64,000 bases of DNA, taken from Siphonodentalium dalli (taxonomy: Eukaryota > Mollusca > Scaphopoda > Gadilida > Siphonodentaliidae). The notes below the pieces were generated by a model that had not been told where the DNA came from, ran no database searches, and saw nothing but the letters and a program-made list of their open reading frames with translations. Shown here piece by piece: positions 48,015 to 60,121 of the stretch. The number at the start of each line of letters is the position of its first letter. Within the stretch, counting starts at the first letter, position 1. Position numbers and translations under genes: made by a program. Where the stretch lies: assembly GCA_032622095.1 (NCBI GenBank), contig CP136062.1:134433282-134497281 (forward strand). Reading direction: 5' to 3'.

Positions 48015-49324
48015 AACCACGGATCCACGCGGAGAAGTGTATTATGATGTGAAAAATTTCGTAAAAAATTACTTGTGAATTTCTGCCATTTTCGTCATGT
48101 TTTTCCGTTCCTGATAATTATACATTCAGTGTTCGGTCGTATAATAATGCTGCTAAATATATAATTCATGATATGATTGCTTTACATTGCTGACAACATG
48201 TTTAAACGTGTAAAATTTACATTTTCTGTGCCGTTTCTGCACAAAATTCCAATGTGCCGCTTTGTGCTAAAAATAGAATAAAGTAAAGACAGTTTCTGGA
48301 CATCAATTCGTCAGCACAGCTAGCTGGCCAATTTTTGAAGACAGGGGAGAGAGGAAGGTGTTTGAACAACTTCGCTGCCCAGTGTCAACAGAATTACGGT
48401 CAGATAAACTTACCTTTTTTCTCACAAAATGTCAATCACAATGTAGTTCAATCTGCCAACTGATTTGAACATGCCATAACTCATCAATAATCAACATGAA
48501 TACAAGTTACAACCAACTAAATAGTTCTGTTCCACCCATCATACCAATTGAGATGTCATACCAGTGAAACACCAGTGTTGAAAATATAAATTTGGCAGTT
48601 CCCAACAAATTGGACAATTTTCGTTATACCAGCTCAACCACGATTCAACTGAAATAAAATTCTTGACAAACTTTGAAAGCAGCCTGAAATTTATTGTTCA
48701 ACCTGATATAAAATATCTGAGTTTAAATTGGACATCAACATTTCTCAATGTTGACTCAACATGATTTTCATGCTCTTGACTTTTAATAGATTAACGCGAG
48801 TCACTCGTTTAATTTGAATATGGATAACCAAGCAGCCTGAAATTACATGTTCATCCTTATGCAGATATCAACATATCCAGAGTTAAAATGTGACAGTAAT
48901 TTGATCAACTTCAACAGCTCATATACTAAATTGAACAGCTTCCACTGAGTATAAACATATTAATTAAACCAGATCAACCAGTATTCAACTGAAAAGAAAT
49001 TCTTGTAAGATCAGTATGAAACTACTTGTGCTATCTGATGTAAAATATTAGAGTTTGTATTGGACAGTCCACATGTATAAGACACAGCTCCACATGAGTT
49101 CCACTCCCTGTGACATTTGAATCAGAGATTTTGATAACCTAACCACCCGAACTAACGCGAGTTGTCTCGTTTAATTAGAATTTGGATAAAAACTTAGAGT
49201 TCCACTTCTTTTGACATTTGAGTCAGATCTTTTGATAAATTAAAGCGAGTTTTCTCGTTTAATTCAAATTTGGGTAATAATTTATTGTAGTTTTGCATTT
49301 ATTTATATATTTTCATGTCATTGT

Positions 49325-50034
49325 GATTAGTTTCTCTGTATGAGTATATTTACTCTTGAGACACTGATTTATTATATTTCTAATGTCAATGTGATCAGTT
49401 TCTCTGCATAAGTTTATTAACTTATGAGACCCTGATTTATTCTTCAATATATTATATACACATCTATATATGCATATTTTTTCATTAGTATTTTGTATGT
49501 GGTTATTTTTTGATAAATGAATTAATTATTTGTGTGTAGCCTATCAGATAAAGTTATATTTTTGTAGTATTTTGAGTAGGCATTTTCTGTATGTTTCTGA
49601 ATTGGTTCATAGTTCCCATATATACAACTTCTTCTATTAAGTTCTATATTTCCATAACTCGCTGACTGAATACATATTTCATTGTGTTAACAGAATCTAT
49701 ATTTCTTGTTCATTCAATGATCAACTTCAAATTTAGAAATTGATGCGGGCATAACCGTTCAATACCTTAATTTCTTACATAATCCTGCCGTTCTTCCAGG
49801 GAGATTACTCTTTTCATAAGAAACGGACTGGATTAAGCCAGCCTATATCTTGTAGTTAAATTGATACACATCGATTCAATTTATCTACCAGTAGTTTTGC
49901 AATCAGCTTGCCAATATAAGTTATGTTTACTTTCAGAGCTGATTAACCTAAATGTAATTGGTTTTTGTTTCATATATTTTTGTCACTGTGATCAGGTTCT
50001 CAAAACAAGTTATTCGTACTTTGGAGACCCTGAT
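49325..50034 (+). ncRNA. Three related stem-loops (ATCAG-TTCTC / GAGAC-CTGAT)
   Basis: At 49325-49367, 49393-49436 and 49990-50034. Outer stems ATCAG/CTGAT and TCTC/GAGA are kept. The inner stem differs in sequence but still pairs: GAGTA/TACTC in the first, CATAAGTT/AACTTATG in the second, CAAGT-like/ACTTTG in the third. Possibly an RNA packaging or dimer signal of the element; function is inference. Confidence 0.4.
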
Positions 50035-50623
50035 GTATATGTATTAATTTTTGTGAATTTCTGATACACATTTGCACAGTATTAAATTAATTGCTTGGTA
50101 TTAAATAGTATAAGTTATGTATTCTCTGTGCATTAATTGTCATGTTTAGTGTGTCAGAATAGGTATATTTATTTCCATTATTTTTGTTCTCCTAGGAATA
50201 TTGCTTAAGTTTTCTGAGCCGTGTTGTGTATTTTCCTTATGCAGATTTGCTGGGAATGATTTGTTGCAACCTCGGTTTGTGTTCAATCATTCCTGTTGAA
50301 ATTGCATTATATATTATTTATTCATAAGATAGCTGCTCAGATTGCTTGTTGGAATATTCAACTATTGTTTTCCCTTGTGTATTGATTTAAATTGATATAA
50401 ATAAATTAAAAGTACCTACAAAGTTTTCAGAAGTTTAGAGGGCAAATCACTTGTAGTATTGCACTATTGCTAGTGCACTAATCAATTGATTTGCCAATCA
50501 TACTCTGAAACGCTTGCAATTGGGTATTTGCATACCGTGACGCTTGATTTGACCGATCAGACTGGAATACATTAATTGATAAGCCTGTTACGCCTGATTT
50601 AATTAGGGTCGGGTTCAATTGAG

Positions 50624-53600
50624 ATGTCCAGTACTAATCAAGGTCACAACCTACCAGGTCAAACTCCCATGTATGGCTTCAACCCACAACAAAGCTATGG
50701 ATATCCACAGAATCCATACCCGTCACCATACTGGCACGGGTATAATCCATGGCCAGCTCAAGCACCAGGTTATTATTCACCAGGTGTGCCATATTCCATC
50801 AATCCCCGGTATAGTCAGGAGTTTTCGACTGGGTATTGTCAGCAGCCCATGGCCAATGCTGTGCACATGCCAGAGCCACCTGGATTTGAACAGCCTCCTG
50901 GCAAAGTACCATTAACAAGCTACCAACCACCAAGTGAAGACCAAATACAATCAAATTATAAAGCCATGGAAGAAAAGCTAAAATCACAGAATGAAACGGC
51001 GAAAGGGAAACTCAGAATTATGGAAGAAATAATCGACATCCGGTCCAAATATGAGAAAGAGCGTTTTCGAGAAGAGGAACTAGAGTCAGACAGTCTTGCA
51101 AACAAAGCGCGGAACTTAATTGTAGACTATGTTGATAGGGGCTTGTGTTAAATTAGCGTGGGACTCACCATGATCAACGTACGGCTTGAGAGGAGGGAAG
51201 CTCGAAATGAATTGTCCGACGCCGACATGGATATTATAGATATTTACTGGGAGGTTATAGGCAAATTTGACCAACATATTATGGGTTATCAGGAAGCCGA
51301 GAACAAAAGAACATCGTCGTGCAAAAGGCTTCAATTAAGGAATAAGGAAGAACACAAGTGGAGGGAAATACATTCCAAAATACTGTTGTTTTACAAACAG
51401 ATTTCCAGTTTGGAAAATCATTACCCCTCAGTTGGGCATTGTGATAAGCCCATCGAATCACCCTCATTGAAACCCATTGGCAAGAGAGAATCGAACAATA
51501 AACCAAGACGTGAGCGAAAGGATGAGGAATGGAGACATGAAATGGTCCAAGAGATAGATGACATCCAGTTTGGGAATCACACAACGTGTTTTCAAGAAGA
51601 GACGCAAGAGTCACATGATCTTCGGAAGGAGGTGCGGGACTTTGTGGATGAGTATAAACATGCCCAAAATATCGGCGGTCCAGTCCTATACAATGTAGTT
51701 TGCTTTCTAAAAGAACTAGAAGCGGAGAAGGGAAATATTCTAGAAGAATATTACAGAGCTAGTAGTGAGATGTGGGACCTCTTGGACGATTTGCGTAAAT
51801 ATGATAAGCCGATGAAACTCCCAAAAGTTAACTTGAAGATCAAGCTCGAGCGAATTCGTAATCTTGGGGATAAGGCACAAGAAGAATGGCGAGAGACCCA
51901 TTCCGTTGTCCGTCTAGTCCAAGCGAAGTTCCAAAATATATACAGGAATTCGACTAAGGGGGAAGATGATGATTCTACCATGAAGAAAATGATCCCACAA
52001 AGGCTGAGAAGTTATTTCCGAGTCGAGCTGCAAGAGTCAATCAGGGTTGCGAATGAAGTACGAGAATTGATTGAAGACTATGATAAGAAGGGCTATTTGG
52101 GAAGTCGAAGACTGTATGGCTTAGCGTCCACCTTACGTGAACTGAATTTTGACACTATTGAATCCAAATATGCAAATTCCTGGAGGACATCCAAAATGGC
52201 CGTCCAAGACCAGTCATCATATATTGGAGACAAATATGGAAACTCCAAGAGGACATCCACCCATCACCAACCAGCTTTGGAGAGCATAGATGCACTGGGG
52301 GCACAAATTCACATGCCTCCATTCGAAACTTCAAATCAATTGACAGAAAAGATGGCATCCAAACCGGTCGCTAAGGACACCCAATCGTGGACGATAACCA
52401 CTGACTCGGCACATGGGCATGAGAGAGCGAGGGGCAGTCCAATTGATTTAGATAGGGAAGAGGTGGTGGACAACAGTAAAGCCTCACAAACTTCTTCGGC
52501 GCAGAGAGATCCTCCCCGTCTTTATTCTCGAGACCTTGAGGTTCCAGTATCGCCCTCAGAAGAAATGTCTCCCAAGTCTTCGATACAGAGAAATCATCCC
52601 CGTCTCGATTTCCGAGATTATGATGTTCCAGTATCGCCCTCAGAAGAAATGTATCCCAAGTCTGCGATACAGATGGCATCCAGAATGGCCGCACATGACC
52701 AACCATTATGGACGAGTTCCATAGAGACCGACAGTGTTCCTGCAGATTGCCATCCTAATCAAACGGTCAACATACCAGAAGACACTATGGCAGGGCAAGT
52801 GGCCTACAACCAGCCAACCTCCAAACAATCTGACTTACTTGTCAAAAAGTTGCTACAAGGCGGATTATCAGAAAAGATGGCATCCAAAACGGAAGTCCTG
52901 GACAATCAGCCGTCAACAATAGCCATCAAGTCGGCACATGGAAATAAGAGAGTAGAGGGCAGCCCAATTGAATTAGTTGGGGAAGAAGAACCTGACAATA
53001 ATATAGTCACAAAGCTCCAGGTCGGCAAAGATTCTCGACAAACTTCTTCGGCGCAGAGTGATCCACCCTCAGAAGAATGGTTTCCCGGATCTTCTTCAAT
53101 GCACAGGGATCCTCCCCGTCTCGATTTCCGAGATTATGATGTCCCAATATCGCCATTGCCAGAAACATTGACATCCAGATCTGAGTCTCTCGATCCAACT
53201 CTGATGTATCCCAGCTCTGAGTTGAAGACTGAAGCTCCAACAACCACGAGTCTTCCTATTAGGCCGACACCCGCTTTAGTATTGGAGGTAAATGATTCTG
53301 CGTCTGGGCAATTTTCCAACTGTGAACAACCAGGGACACTGGTACAGGAACTGACAACCTTGTCCGACAAACTGCTGAACGTACAGTCTGAAATAGAAGA
53401 CATGCAACTTCTGACACCAGAGGAGTATGCATTCTATGCAAGAAATGCAGTTCAGCATAAACCACTATCACCGGATGAGACATATATCAACCACGATGCC
53501 AACACAAGCTACATACAAGATGAAGAGTCGCCGATCTATGATATCAATCTAGAATGGGACGATAGCGTTTCTCTGGAGCTGAATTCAATAGATTATGAAG

Positions 53601-54526
53601 AAGATGCAGTTCTGCTTCAGCAGCAAGGATGGTCAGGTGGAGACAGAGGCGATCTGAGAGACGCCCAGATCCCTCTTCTCACACAGTTTGATTCTTTGAC
53701 ATCCGATGGCGATACATCCTTCCTTGAATTCGAGAAAATTGGCTTTGACTCTACCATGTATTCGATCACATCAGGCTTCTATGATGCTGATTCGGCGGTC
53801 CTGGAAACATCCACTAACATCTCAGACGCTGTTCCAACAGTTCTGGAGTCTCCCGCTAAGGTCTTAGATGCTGTTTCAACAGTTCTAAGTCCGGTTTCCT
53901 TTGACTCTTCTGATGAAACTGTGGGTCAAATGAACAAGGCCCATTTCGTCGACAATGAATCTCCAGAGCAATATTCAAAATATATGAAGCCTCTCGTAAC
54001 CACGAATGATGTGTTGTCACAGATACTACATGTATGCGGCCAGCCGAACTATAAATTATGTAAGGACCTATTTACAACAAATGGCAATCCAGAAGATAGT
54101 CGCTGTACCCTGCCAATATCCCATGGTCAACATGAGGAGCAGTACCAGAATAAACCACCTGATGAGCACAAAGACAGCGAGGTGGTGGGTACAGAACCGC
54201 CTCAATTTGACAATGGAGCATCAGGTCAGCAGTTTGTTAATCTTGACCAGAGATTGTCACAATATGTATACGGCTGTCCGATTGACCTACATGTACATGG
54301 AGTATACAGAATACCACAGATAATTGAGGACAGTCCAGAACGGTCTACCTGTATCTCCAAACTAAGTACAGGTTACATACATGTAATAAGAACAGACCAA
54401 ACATACAGGGAGAACCCAAGCCAGAATCCAATGGACCACACCTGGCTCCGAAATAAAGCAGGTTCTCCAGATCAATGGCCTTGTGATCCTGGTGGCAAAG
54501 GCTTCCGAATCAGACGTGGATCATAA
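50624..54526 (+). CDS. Long unknown protein of the LTR element, one frame with an internal TAA
   Basis: ATG at 50624 opens 175 codons (50624-51151: Pro/Tyr/Gln-rich residues 1-110, then charged helix). After TAA at 51149-51151 the same frame continues to TAA at 54524-54526, about 1,300 codons overall. If translated separately, the second part would start at ATG 51170. Helical modules repeat: ANKARNLIVDYVDRGLC (51097), LRKEVRDFVDEYKHAQ (51621), ANEVRELIEDYDKKG (52044). EEHKWREIHSK and AQEEWRETHSV segments lie between them. Then comes a Ser/Pro/Asp-rich disordered half with an internal duplication (EKMASK...GSPID and DPPRLDFRDYDVP-type motifs, about 52350-53160). There are no zinc knuckle, protease, RT or integrase motifs. 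By position it is gag-like; family unknown. Confidence 0.7.
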
Positions 54527-55095
54527 TTACTATCTACAATGAAGAGATCCACAGCCATGGTCAGAGTATCATCAGACCCCATGGCAAACTATTAAGACCA
54601 TTACTTGTCGCCAGAATGATGCGGGTTCCAGTATGGAAATGTACCTCCATGACTCCCTGAACATAATCATATGCTTGTTCGCAACGTTTAAATGATGTTC
54701 ACAGTTAATGCAGCAATGAGTGAATCCAACATTGGGGTTGCGTTGACGGTAATGGATATCGGGCCAGCTGATATACTACACCGACATTGAACCACCCGTT
54801 GTATGTTGTACTGAGAATGCCGGGCCCCGGTTTCTCTTTCACTCTGCATTGATGTACATATTCCACGAAGCACACCACGCAGAACCCAGTCAATGGTTAT
54901 CGGTCGAGTGGACCAAGAAGTGAATGTCAGCAGCTATTCACCATGGGCAGATTATACATAGTGCAGACCACCTCTATACGATTCGACAGAAGGAACTAAC
55001 TGTAACTACGACATGCGTTCCGGATCAAGAACTTAACTGGTCACCCAATGGAGCCAAGACATTGGGCGGTGTAAACAAGCTGGCCAGACAATCAT

Positions 55096-55575
55096 TTGAC
55101 CGATACAATGGCGAAGACATTACCAGATATGACAGAAAATGGTAGTTGGATGATACGAGATGCTGAGAAATTCCACTCTGCCAGCCATCCATATGACGGT
55201 GCCTTCCTCGACCAAGTTACAAGTGTTCGTCAGTCATCCGATGTTCAGGATCCAATGCGTCGACTACAAGACTCTGCAACCGAGCCCACGGAGGCCTATG
55301 ACGTAACAGAAGTCTTGTTGGAACTTGGACTGACTAATGACGATGGATGGACGAATTCTTCAACCCCCTCCAACAGGGCCTTCTTTTCAAAGCTTGGGGG
55401 GAATGTAGCGGTATTAGGTCCCGAAGAGTACCGGTTATCCGGTCCGAGTGCACCCGAGGATGTGACGTCACTCCCAGCTACCGAGAATAACAGAACAGAA
55501 CTGGACACCGACCGAACAAGACGCTTATTGGCTGACATCTTGCATTCTTACCTTTTGTGCTATTATATAGAATAA
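55096..55575 (+). other. Possible third ORF running into the 3' LTR (weak)
   Basis: 159 codons, acidic and Ser/Thr-rich, no motif. It crosses the polypurine tract and LTR start, and no repeat or splice evidence supports it. Between 54527 and 55095 the frames are broken. Confidence 0.25.
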
Positions 55576-55616
55576 ACCATGTTGTTAAATAGAATACAAT
55601 GTCCTGTTCTGCTTTA
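55404..55616 (+). repeat. 3' LTR
   Basis: Begins TGTAGCGG directly after GGGGGGAA (55396-55403) and ends GCTTTA, as the left copy does. Contains AATAAA within AGAATAAACCATG. The end is not the usual CA, and a target duplication cannot be checked because the left LTR is truncated. Confidence 0.65.
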
Positions 55617-55654
55617 GACACGTACACCTTTGAATTTTGATCTACACTATCGGC

Positions 55655-56490
55655 TTTGTAACACTTTTTAACATATCGGTACACTGAGACGAATAGAACT
55701 TAGAAATATCCTGCGGTTTTCCCACAGGGACGTTACATTATTTGTAACACCAATCAACAACTGGTCTCTGTGGATCTCAGAAATCATGTGTATAGCGGTC
55801 GCGTTGTAAATATAGAAGGCCGATGACTTCTCTGATCGAGAGGTCACGGTCGTTACACGCTAGCTTTGTGTGATAACCGAAGTATTAGTAAGCAACGTCG
55901 GGCGCGGTTATTCCATGGATGTGTGACCGGCTTGGGATTCCGGGTGCTGCCAACGTTCGGTGCGACTCCCACACTTCTCTCTCACTCTCTCTCTCTCTCT
56001 CGTTCTGTTACACATGTAACGTAATGCCTCGTAACAATTTATCGCTACACTGAGACGAGTTGAAAAAATATACCGCAGTTTTCTCACAGGGACTTTATAT
56101 CATTTGTAACACAGTCCTGTCTACGAGCGGTCACTGTGGATCTCTGAAATCATATAACGATTCGTAACACTTTGTAACATATCGCTGCATTGAGATGAGT
56201 TTTAATAATATGCTGCGGTTTTTTTTGGGGGGGGGGGACTTAATATAATTTGTAACATGTACCGGTAACGCCTTATAACACTTTGCAACATATCGCTACA
56301 ATAAAAGGAGGTGAAGAAACATTGAATGCTGCATATTTTTTTTTACGGGGACTTTGCAAGTTTCAGTTTGTACGTAGGGCCAGTCTCTGTGGAATCTCAG
56401 AAATCATGAAACGCTTTGTAACATATCGTTACACTGAGACGAAGGGAAAAAATATGTTGCAGTTTTCTCACGGGACTGGTACAATGTTTG
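55655..56490. repeat. Tandem array, about five diverged units
   Basis: Repeated TTTGTAACATATCGCTACAC, TGAGACGA, GCGGTTTTCTCACAGGGACT and TCTGTGGATCTCAGAAATCAT-like blocks. One spacer (55795-56020) contains a (CT)n run at 55976-56001. A poly-G run lies near 56226-56237. Confidence 0.85.
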
Positions 56491-56582
56491 GGGACATCTG
56501 TAAACAGTAATTAAAAATTTCATCCTATAATATAAATTCAAATTGTAGTGCCCAGAATATATAACCACTAAATTTAATAGTC

Positions 56583-56738
56583 TTACCACACGTCCACAGG
56601 AGCTTGGAACTTGATCAATAACTGCCTTAATTATTTATGCTAATTAGCATTTTTTTTGGCCCAGCATTATGGCCAAAAAAATGGTAATTAGGCTAATTAA
56701 TGCAATTATTAATCAAGTTCCACACTCCTGTGGTCTTA
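56583..56738. mobile_element. Palindromic MITE (CCACAGGAGCTTGGAACTTG)
   Basis: Arms from TCCACAGGAGCTTGGAACTTG to CAAGTTCCACACTCCTGTGG, loop near GGCCCAGCATTATGGCC. Confidence 0.8.
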
Positions 56739-57167
56739 CAAAATGACAAGTGGTACCTGCTGGGAAAATGTAAATAAAATTATAAATGAAACGAAAACTA
56801 AAAAGTTGTGCATGTTTAGTCATGCATTTCGTAACGAAACGGCGCAAATACGACCAAATTTACACTCTGTAAACAGCTTGGGAATGTTTATTATATTGGG
56901 GCATTGTCTTTATTTGGATAGTTATTTATTATTCTTTTATTGGCTTTCATAGCGTTCGTGAAAAAAGTGTGTACTGCGAAGCGAGTGCGAATAAAATAGC
57001 GTCCCTAGTTACTATGCAACGGACTACAAATATCATTGCGCGCAAGTACTTTTGGGTCGTTTTTGTTGCACTGATAAAATCTCGACCTAATGTAATTATC
57101 CGATATAATTACATTAGCTTTGATAAACTCAACGGCAATTTACTATAGAAAATGAAGTGGGTGTAAT

Positions 57168-57324
57168 TATTAAGGAATAATCTCGATTTCCTAATGTAAT
57201 TACACAGTCTAAAGGCATATGCCGAATCACAAACTCTTATAAATCGCTTCGCGATTTATAGGTTTGTGATTCGGCATATGCCTTTAGACTGTGTAATTAC
57301 ATTAGGAAACCGAGATTATTCCTT
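57168..57324. repeat. Nearly perfect palindrome, arms of about 78 bp
   Basis: TTAAGGAATAATCTCGATTT to AATCGCTTCGCGATT at the centre and back, ending in CGAGATTATTCCTTAA. Only a few mismatches. Confidence 0.9.
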
Positions 57325-57344
57325 AAGTACAATCCCCACATTAT

Positions 57345-60120
57345 AGCTATCACAATAAGCAGTCGTGTATTGCTACCTTATATGATACACTATAGACATT
57401 TCCTACTGATGAGATGTCATGAAAAGAATTAACACCAACGCGTATCTGCATCAGGAATTGCCTTTTGATATGGTAACACCAATATTTCTCAATTAGAACT
57501 CCGGCTTAGAGTATAGCAGAGAAGGCTAGACATTGGGATGGTAACAGTTGTCCCTCAAACTAAGATGGTAGTCTAAACATACTTTCAAATTTCAGAGAGT
57601 TTGATTTTCTCTTCAACTCCATCTTCACTTAATATCAAGACATTTGAAGACATGACACGTATGCAGTATATACATCCGTTAATTTGTATAGGACACTAAA
57701 GCTATGCGCATATACTTAAAAGTAGCCGATTAACTTAATTCCCCATGTAGTCGGATTCCTAATGTCATTTTGCATTTTTGGTTTGTTAAAAGCGATCTGA
57801 AAACGGATTATGTATGCCTAGTAGGTGTGTTTTCAGGATTCACTTGTTTCCATTCTTGAATTTTGGCGGGTCGGCCTAAATCAGGGTCAACAGAAAACGA
57901 TATAGATGGTGCCGTCTGGCACATGGTGATCGGTGCGATTTGAAACTTCTCCAAACTACTAGATATGACTGTTACATGTATTTTTGAAAATTTTGATGTG
58001 ATCGGTTCATTCTTGTTGGCTACAGTTGTGATCAAAATTTAACACTGAGCCCTATGGAGATTCTAGTACTTTGGATAAATGGCGCCATTTTGCGTATTAT
58101 GATACGCGCGTACTGGTACTGATATTCCTAAAAAATACTAAGTATGAAACACAGACGTAGTTTTAAAAAGAATGGATGTGATCAGATGATTCTTGCTGGG
58201 TACAGTTGCGATAAAAATTTAACACTTAACCCTGTGGAGAATTTCGTGTTATATTCAAACGTTGATTGTAATATCACTTATTAGCAATCGTGCGCAACTA
58301 TATATGTAGACTAACATTCGTGATTTAATATATGATATAGTTATGCATCGAGATACAGTAATTGGCAAAAGTAAGTGTCGAATGGTTTTGTAATTTCGAT
58401 AATATCCAGCCTGTTGAATCAAACGAAAATATTCACAACAAGACTGTTCACGATGTGATTACATATTATATTATTGTTTTATTTGATACTTGTCTGTCTT
58501 GTTGTCCACGGACTAGTTTTTAAAACCACATCGTTGATCATAACGGGATGTAGTGTCACACATAAACAGGTATATAGATGGTAGTTGTTCGTTGTCATTA
58601 ACTCAATCGTTGTCATCGGAGTCTATCCCACATGCACTGAGAGAATCTGTGTTTTCGCAGGATTTGTGCTTCTGATAAATGGACATTTCGGTGCAGCTGA
58701 GATCTTTACTATAGCGATATACTATATAGGCTTTACTTTCACACTTCCCACGCCAGTTACATTTTGGCCAACTTCAGTACAGCGACTGAAACCCAACATT
58801 CACCATCAATATTCTGACCACAGTTAATCTCCACGCTTCGTGTATAGCTGTGAAAATCAAGTAAATTCGAATTTAAACTAAAGTAGAGCTTAATGAGTAA
58901 AATAGATATCAACCATATAGTTGCATTTTTCTGCAAATTCCGAGTAGGTGCTTAGTAACCGTCACTAAGGAGCTATCGGGACCGATGGCAAAGTCTTATA
59001 ATGATCAGTGGCCTATGCAGAGCATGGCTGCATAGTTTTAGACATACGTGTGCCCAACTTTGAACAAACCAGCACCATGTGATTAGACGCTGACTAAATT
59101 AAGGCAATACCAATGAATGATTAGTACACCATTGTGACATTTTATTAGCAACCGTTGATAACCTTAAATATGACATGGTTCACTTTGACGGCCAGGTATA
59201 TCTCAAATTTCACATTTGGGTATTAACTGCATCGGAAACGCAAACGTTGAATTACGACCCTATCAGCTACAATTGCAAGGTAATTTCCTAGATAAAGTTT
59301 CTTGATCTTATAATGATCAATGGCCCATGGGGCACTAAAATGTACAGTTTCATATATGTGTCACCATTTGAACATAACCAATACCATCCGACTATAGACA
59401 CTATCTAATTTACGTGAAAATACCACGGCCCGGAGTGTTGAGTGTTGAGTATATTGAGCCAAGTATATTATTGGAGAACGATCCATTAAGCCTAAGTCGA
59501 TGGTGTGTTCACAACAGATGGAGTCATGATACATTATGAAGGATGATGGAAGGGTTCCCTCAACTATGTTCTTCGACACAGTATTGTCCCCGAACTGTGT
59601 CACGTGCATCTTACTGTGTTGTACTATAATATAAGATCAAGCACATAATGCACATATATATCTTATAAATAAATTATCTCTTAGAAAGTGTCCAGAGATG
59701 TCTTGCCTATTTATACTGACAATTTATTTTTATTCTTGTGGCAAAGGATTTGAGGGAGTGATTTGTTATGTTGACTATAAGGTGTTAATTTAGTATCGAC
59801 TATAAGGTGTTAATTTAGTATCGAGTGGACGGAGAAAGTTTTTTCTTTATCATCAGATTAACATAATTTAAACTCCCAATTTTGATAAACTCGACCAGGA
59901 ATTATAGAACAACCATCTATATATGCCCTGCAATATTTAGCAATACATATGGACATGATAACATTGTTTAACAATTTTAAACAATACCACCCTATCCAAA
60001 TGTATGGCTAAACATATCATTGGCATAGATGAGTTGTTGTAATTGTTACATTGATGCTGGTCGGGTTTCTCCAAATTTAATACTAAAACAGAATGATCCA
60101 TAAGCTATATACGGTGGCTG
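57345..60120. other. No gene confidently seen; weak tandem repeat at 57960-58250
   Basis: Two diverged copies of a unit with GATGTGATC-G-TCATTCTTG and ACAGTTG-GAT-AAAATTTAAC occur near 57995 and 58180. A 27-bp duplication (CTATAAGGTGTTAATTTAGT) lies at 59775-59825. Short ORFs are unsupported. Confidence 0.5.
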
Positions 60121-60121
60121 G

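Larger units (their letters stand above)
48002..50623 (+). other. Long noncoding leader with repeated stem-loops
   Basis: No ORF above about 70 codons with coding character. It contains diverged internal duplications (about 48640-48740 against 48973-49070), three hairpins of the type AACGCGAGT..ACTCGTT (48791, 49154, 49240) and three larger stem-loops (49325, 49393, 49990). Confidence 0.6.
47912..55616 (+). mobile_element. LTR-flanked, pol-less retroelement derivative
   Basis: Direct repeats 47912-48001 and 55526-55616 share TATTGGCTGACATCTTGC, AGAATAAACCATG and TTAAATAGAATACAATGTCC. The left one is followed by TTGGCGACGAAGC (primer-binding-like) and the right LTR (55404) is preceded by GGGGGGAA (polypurine-like). 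Inside are a 2.6-kb noncoding leader and one long frame, 50624-54526. I find no RT, RNase H, integrase or protease motif. This fits a large non-autonomous LTR derivative with a novel protein. The alternative, a host gene between chance repeats, is less likely given PBS and PPT placement. Confidence 0.65.

Noticed and set aside
58585..58827. Hydrophobic 80-codon ORF
   Set aside because: No ATG start, no paired exon, composition compatible with chance.
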